NCBI GenBank assembly: GCA_041175665.1
Contig: JBEDEM010000001.1
Coordinates: forward strand, 1-64,000
DNA: 64,000 bases
Source: UBA3064 sp016868095
GTDB taxonomy: Bacteria > Pseudomonadota > Gammaproteobacteria > Burkholderiales > Burkholderiaceae_E
Direction: 5' to 3'
Part shown: positions 63,889 to 64,000 of the stretch, piece after piece
Layout of the letters: each line of letters opens with the position of its first letter
How positions within the stretch are numbered: the first letter of the stretch is position 1
Notes under the pieces: model-generated
What the model was told of the DNA's origin: nothing
The model's input: only the letters and a program-made list of their open reading frames with translations
The model's database searches: none
Translations under genes and position numbers: made by a program

Positions 63889-64000
63889 TGTTTAGCCTGC
63901 ACGGTATTGGTGTGAGCGCTGGCATTGTGGTCGCACGAGCGCGCCTTATCGAATCGGGCCATCAGGTCGATGTGCCGCACTACCACATCAAAGCAGCCGA
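63888..64000 (+). CDS. ptsI: PTS enzyme I, N-terminal fragment (runs off the window)
   Basis: The first 37 codons read MFSLHGIGVSAGIVVARARL, the start of phosphoenolpyruvate-protein phosphotransferase. The ATG overlaps the ptsH stop (TGATG), with GGGGAG upstream. Enzyme I passes phosphate from PEP to HPr and then EIIA. The rest lies beyond 64000. Confidence 0.93.
   Translation, partial: MFSLHGIGVSAGIVVARARLIESGHQVDVPHYHIKAA

Noticed and set aside
1..64000. Mobile elements, prophage, tRNA or rRNA genes
   Set aside because: No transposase, integrase or phage gene and no cloverleaf or rRNA sequence was recognised; gaps between genes are almost all shorter than 200 bp.

Overview
The window looks like a piece of a betaproteobacterial (Burkholderiales-type) chromosome around the replication origin. 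The signs are the block mnmE-Nudix-yidC-yidD-rnpA-rpmH facing dnaA-dnaN-gyrB, the small families DUF3717, DUF1840 and DUF4390 that are common in this order, and the run torF-glnK-amtB-gshA-gshB-EIIA-HPr-ptsI. I cannot name a genus. One undetermined base at 11201, flanked by the same 10 bases on both sides, shows that this is a scaffolded draft assembly.

Layout. 1-3306 (minus): a catabolic pair, a GMC oxidoreductase whose 3' end is frameshifted by a 7-bp duplication and a gabD-type aldehyde dehydrogenase, followed by the start of an FAD oxidoreductase. 3525-8393: a very large secreted RHS-repeat protein with an unrecognised 524-residue C-terminal region and no evident immunity gene. 8555-13136: pdxA, pckG (apparently broken only by the assembly join) and two unknown genes. 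13165-23705: the origin region, with a candidate oriC in the 317-bp dnaA-dnaN gap. 23768-30913: accessory metabolism (BenE transporter, VOC protein, M20 amidohydrolase, cyclase-family hydrolase, acetoacetyl-CoA synthetase, LysR regulator). 30938-38947: ChaC, DUF3717, topB, dprA, def, fmt, rsmB. 38998-42916: a DUF4390 protein and an NtrY-like kinase with a response regulator that lacks the AAA+ domain. 43460-51039: a malate/lactate-type dehydrogenase, full-length metH, DUF1840, a lipoprotein and an MFS transporter. 51019-56038: a CoA-transferase and an ltnD-otnK-otnC-otnI operon for four-carbon acid sugars. 56082-64000: yifB (comM), then a nitrogen and PTS region.

How the genes work together. 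The best regulatory signal is upstream of torF-glnK-amtB: a near-perfect NtrC-type dyad about 78 bp before a sigma-54 -24/-12 element, so the PII protein and ammonium channel are very likely nitrogen controlled. A strong intrinsic terminator closes that operon. gshA, gshB, a mannose-type EIIA, HPr and ptsI then follow; from gshB onward the reading frames overlap, so glutathione synthesis and a phosphotransfer chain are probably co-expressed.

I found no convincing tRNA, rRNA, insertion sequence, prophage or CRISPR array. The least explained items are the RHS protein, the kinase with the AAA+-less regulator, and several small repeats (41-bp tandem at 49692, 20-bp pair before dnaA, in-frame 21-bp duplication in metH).
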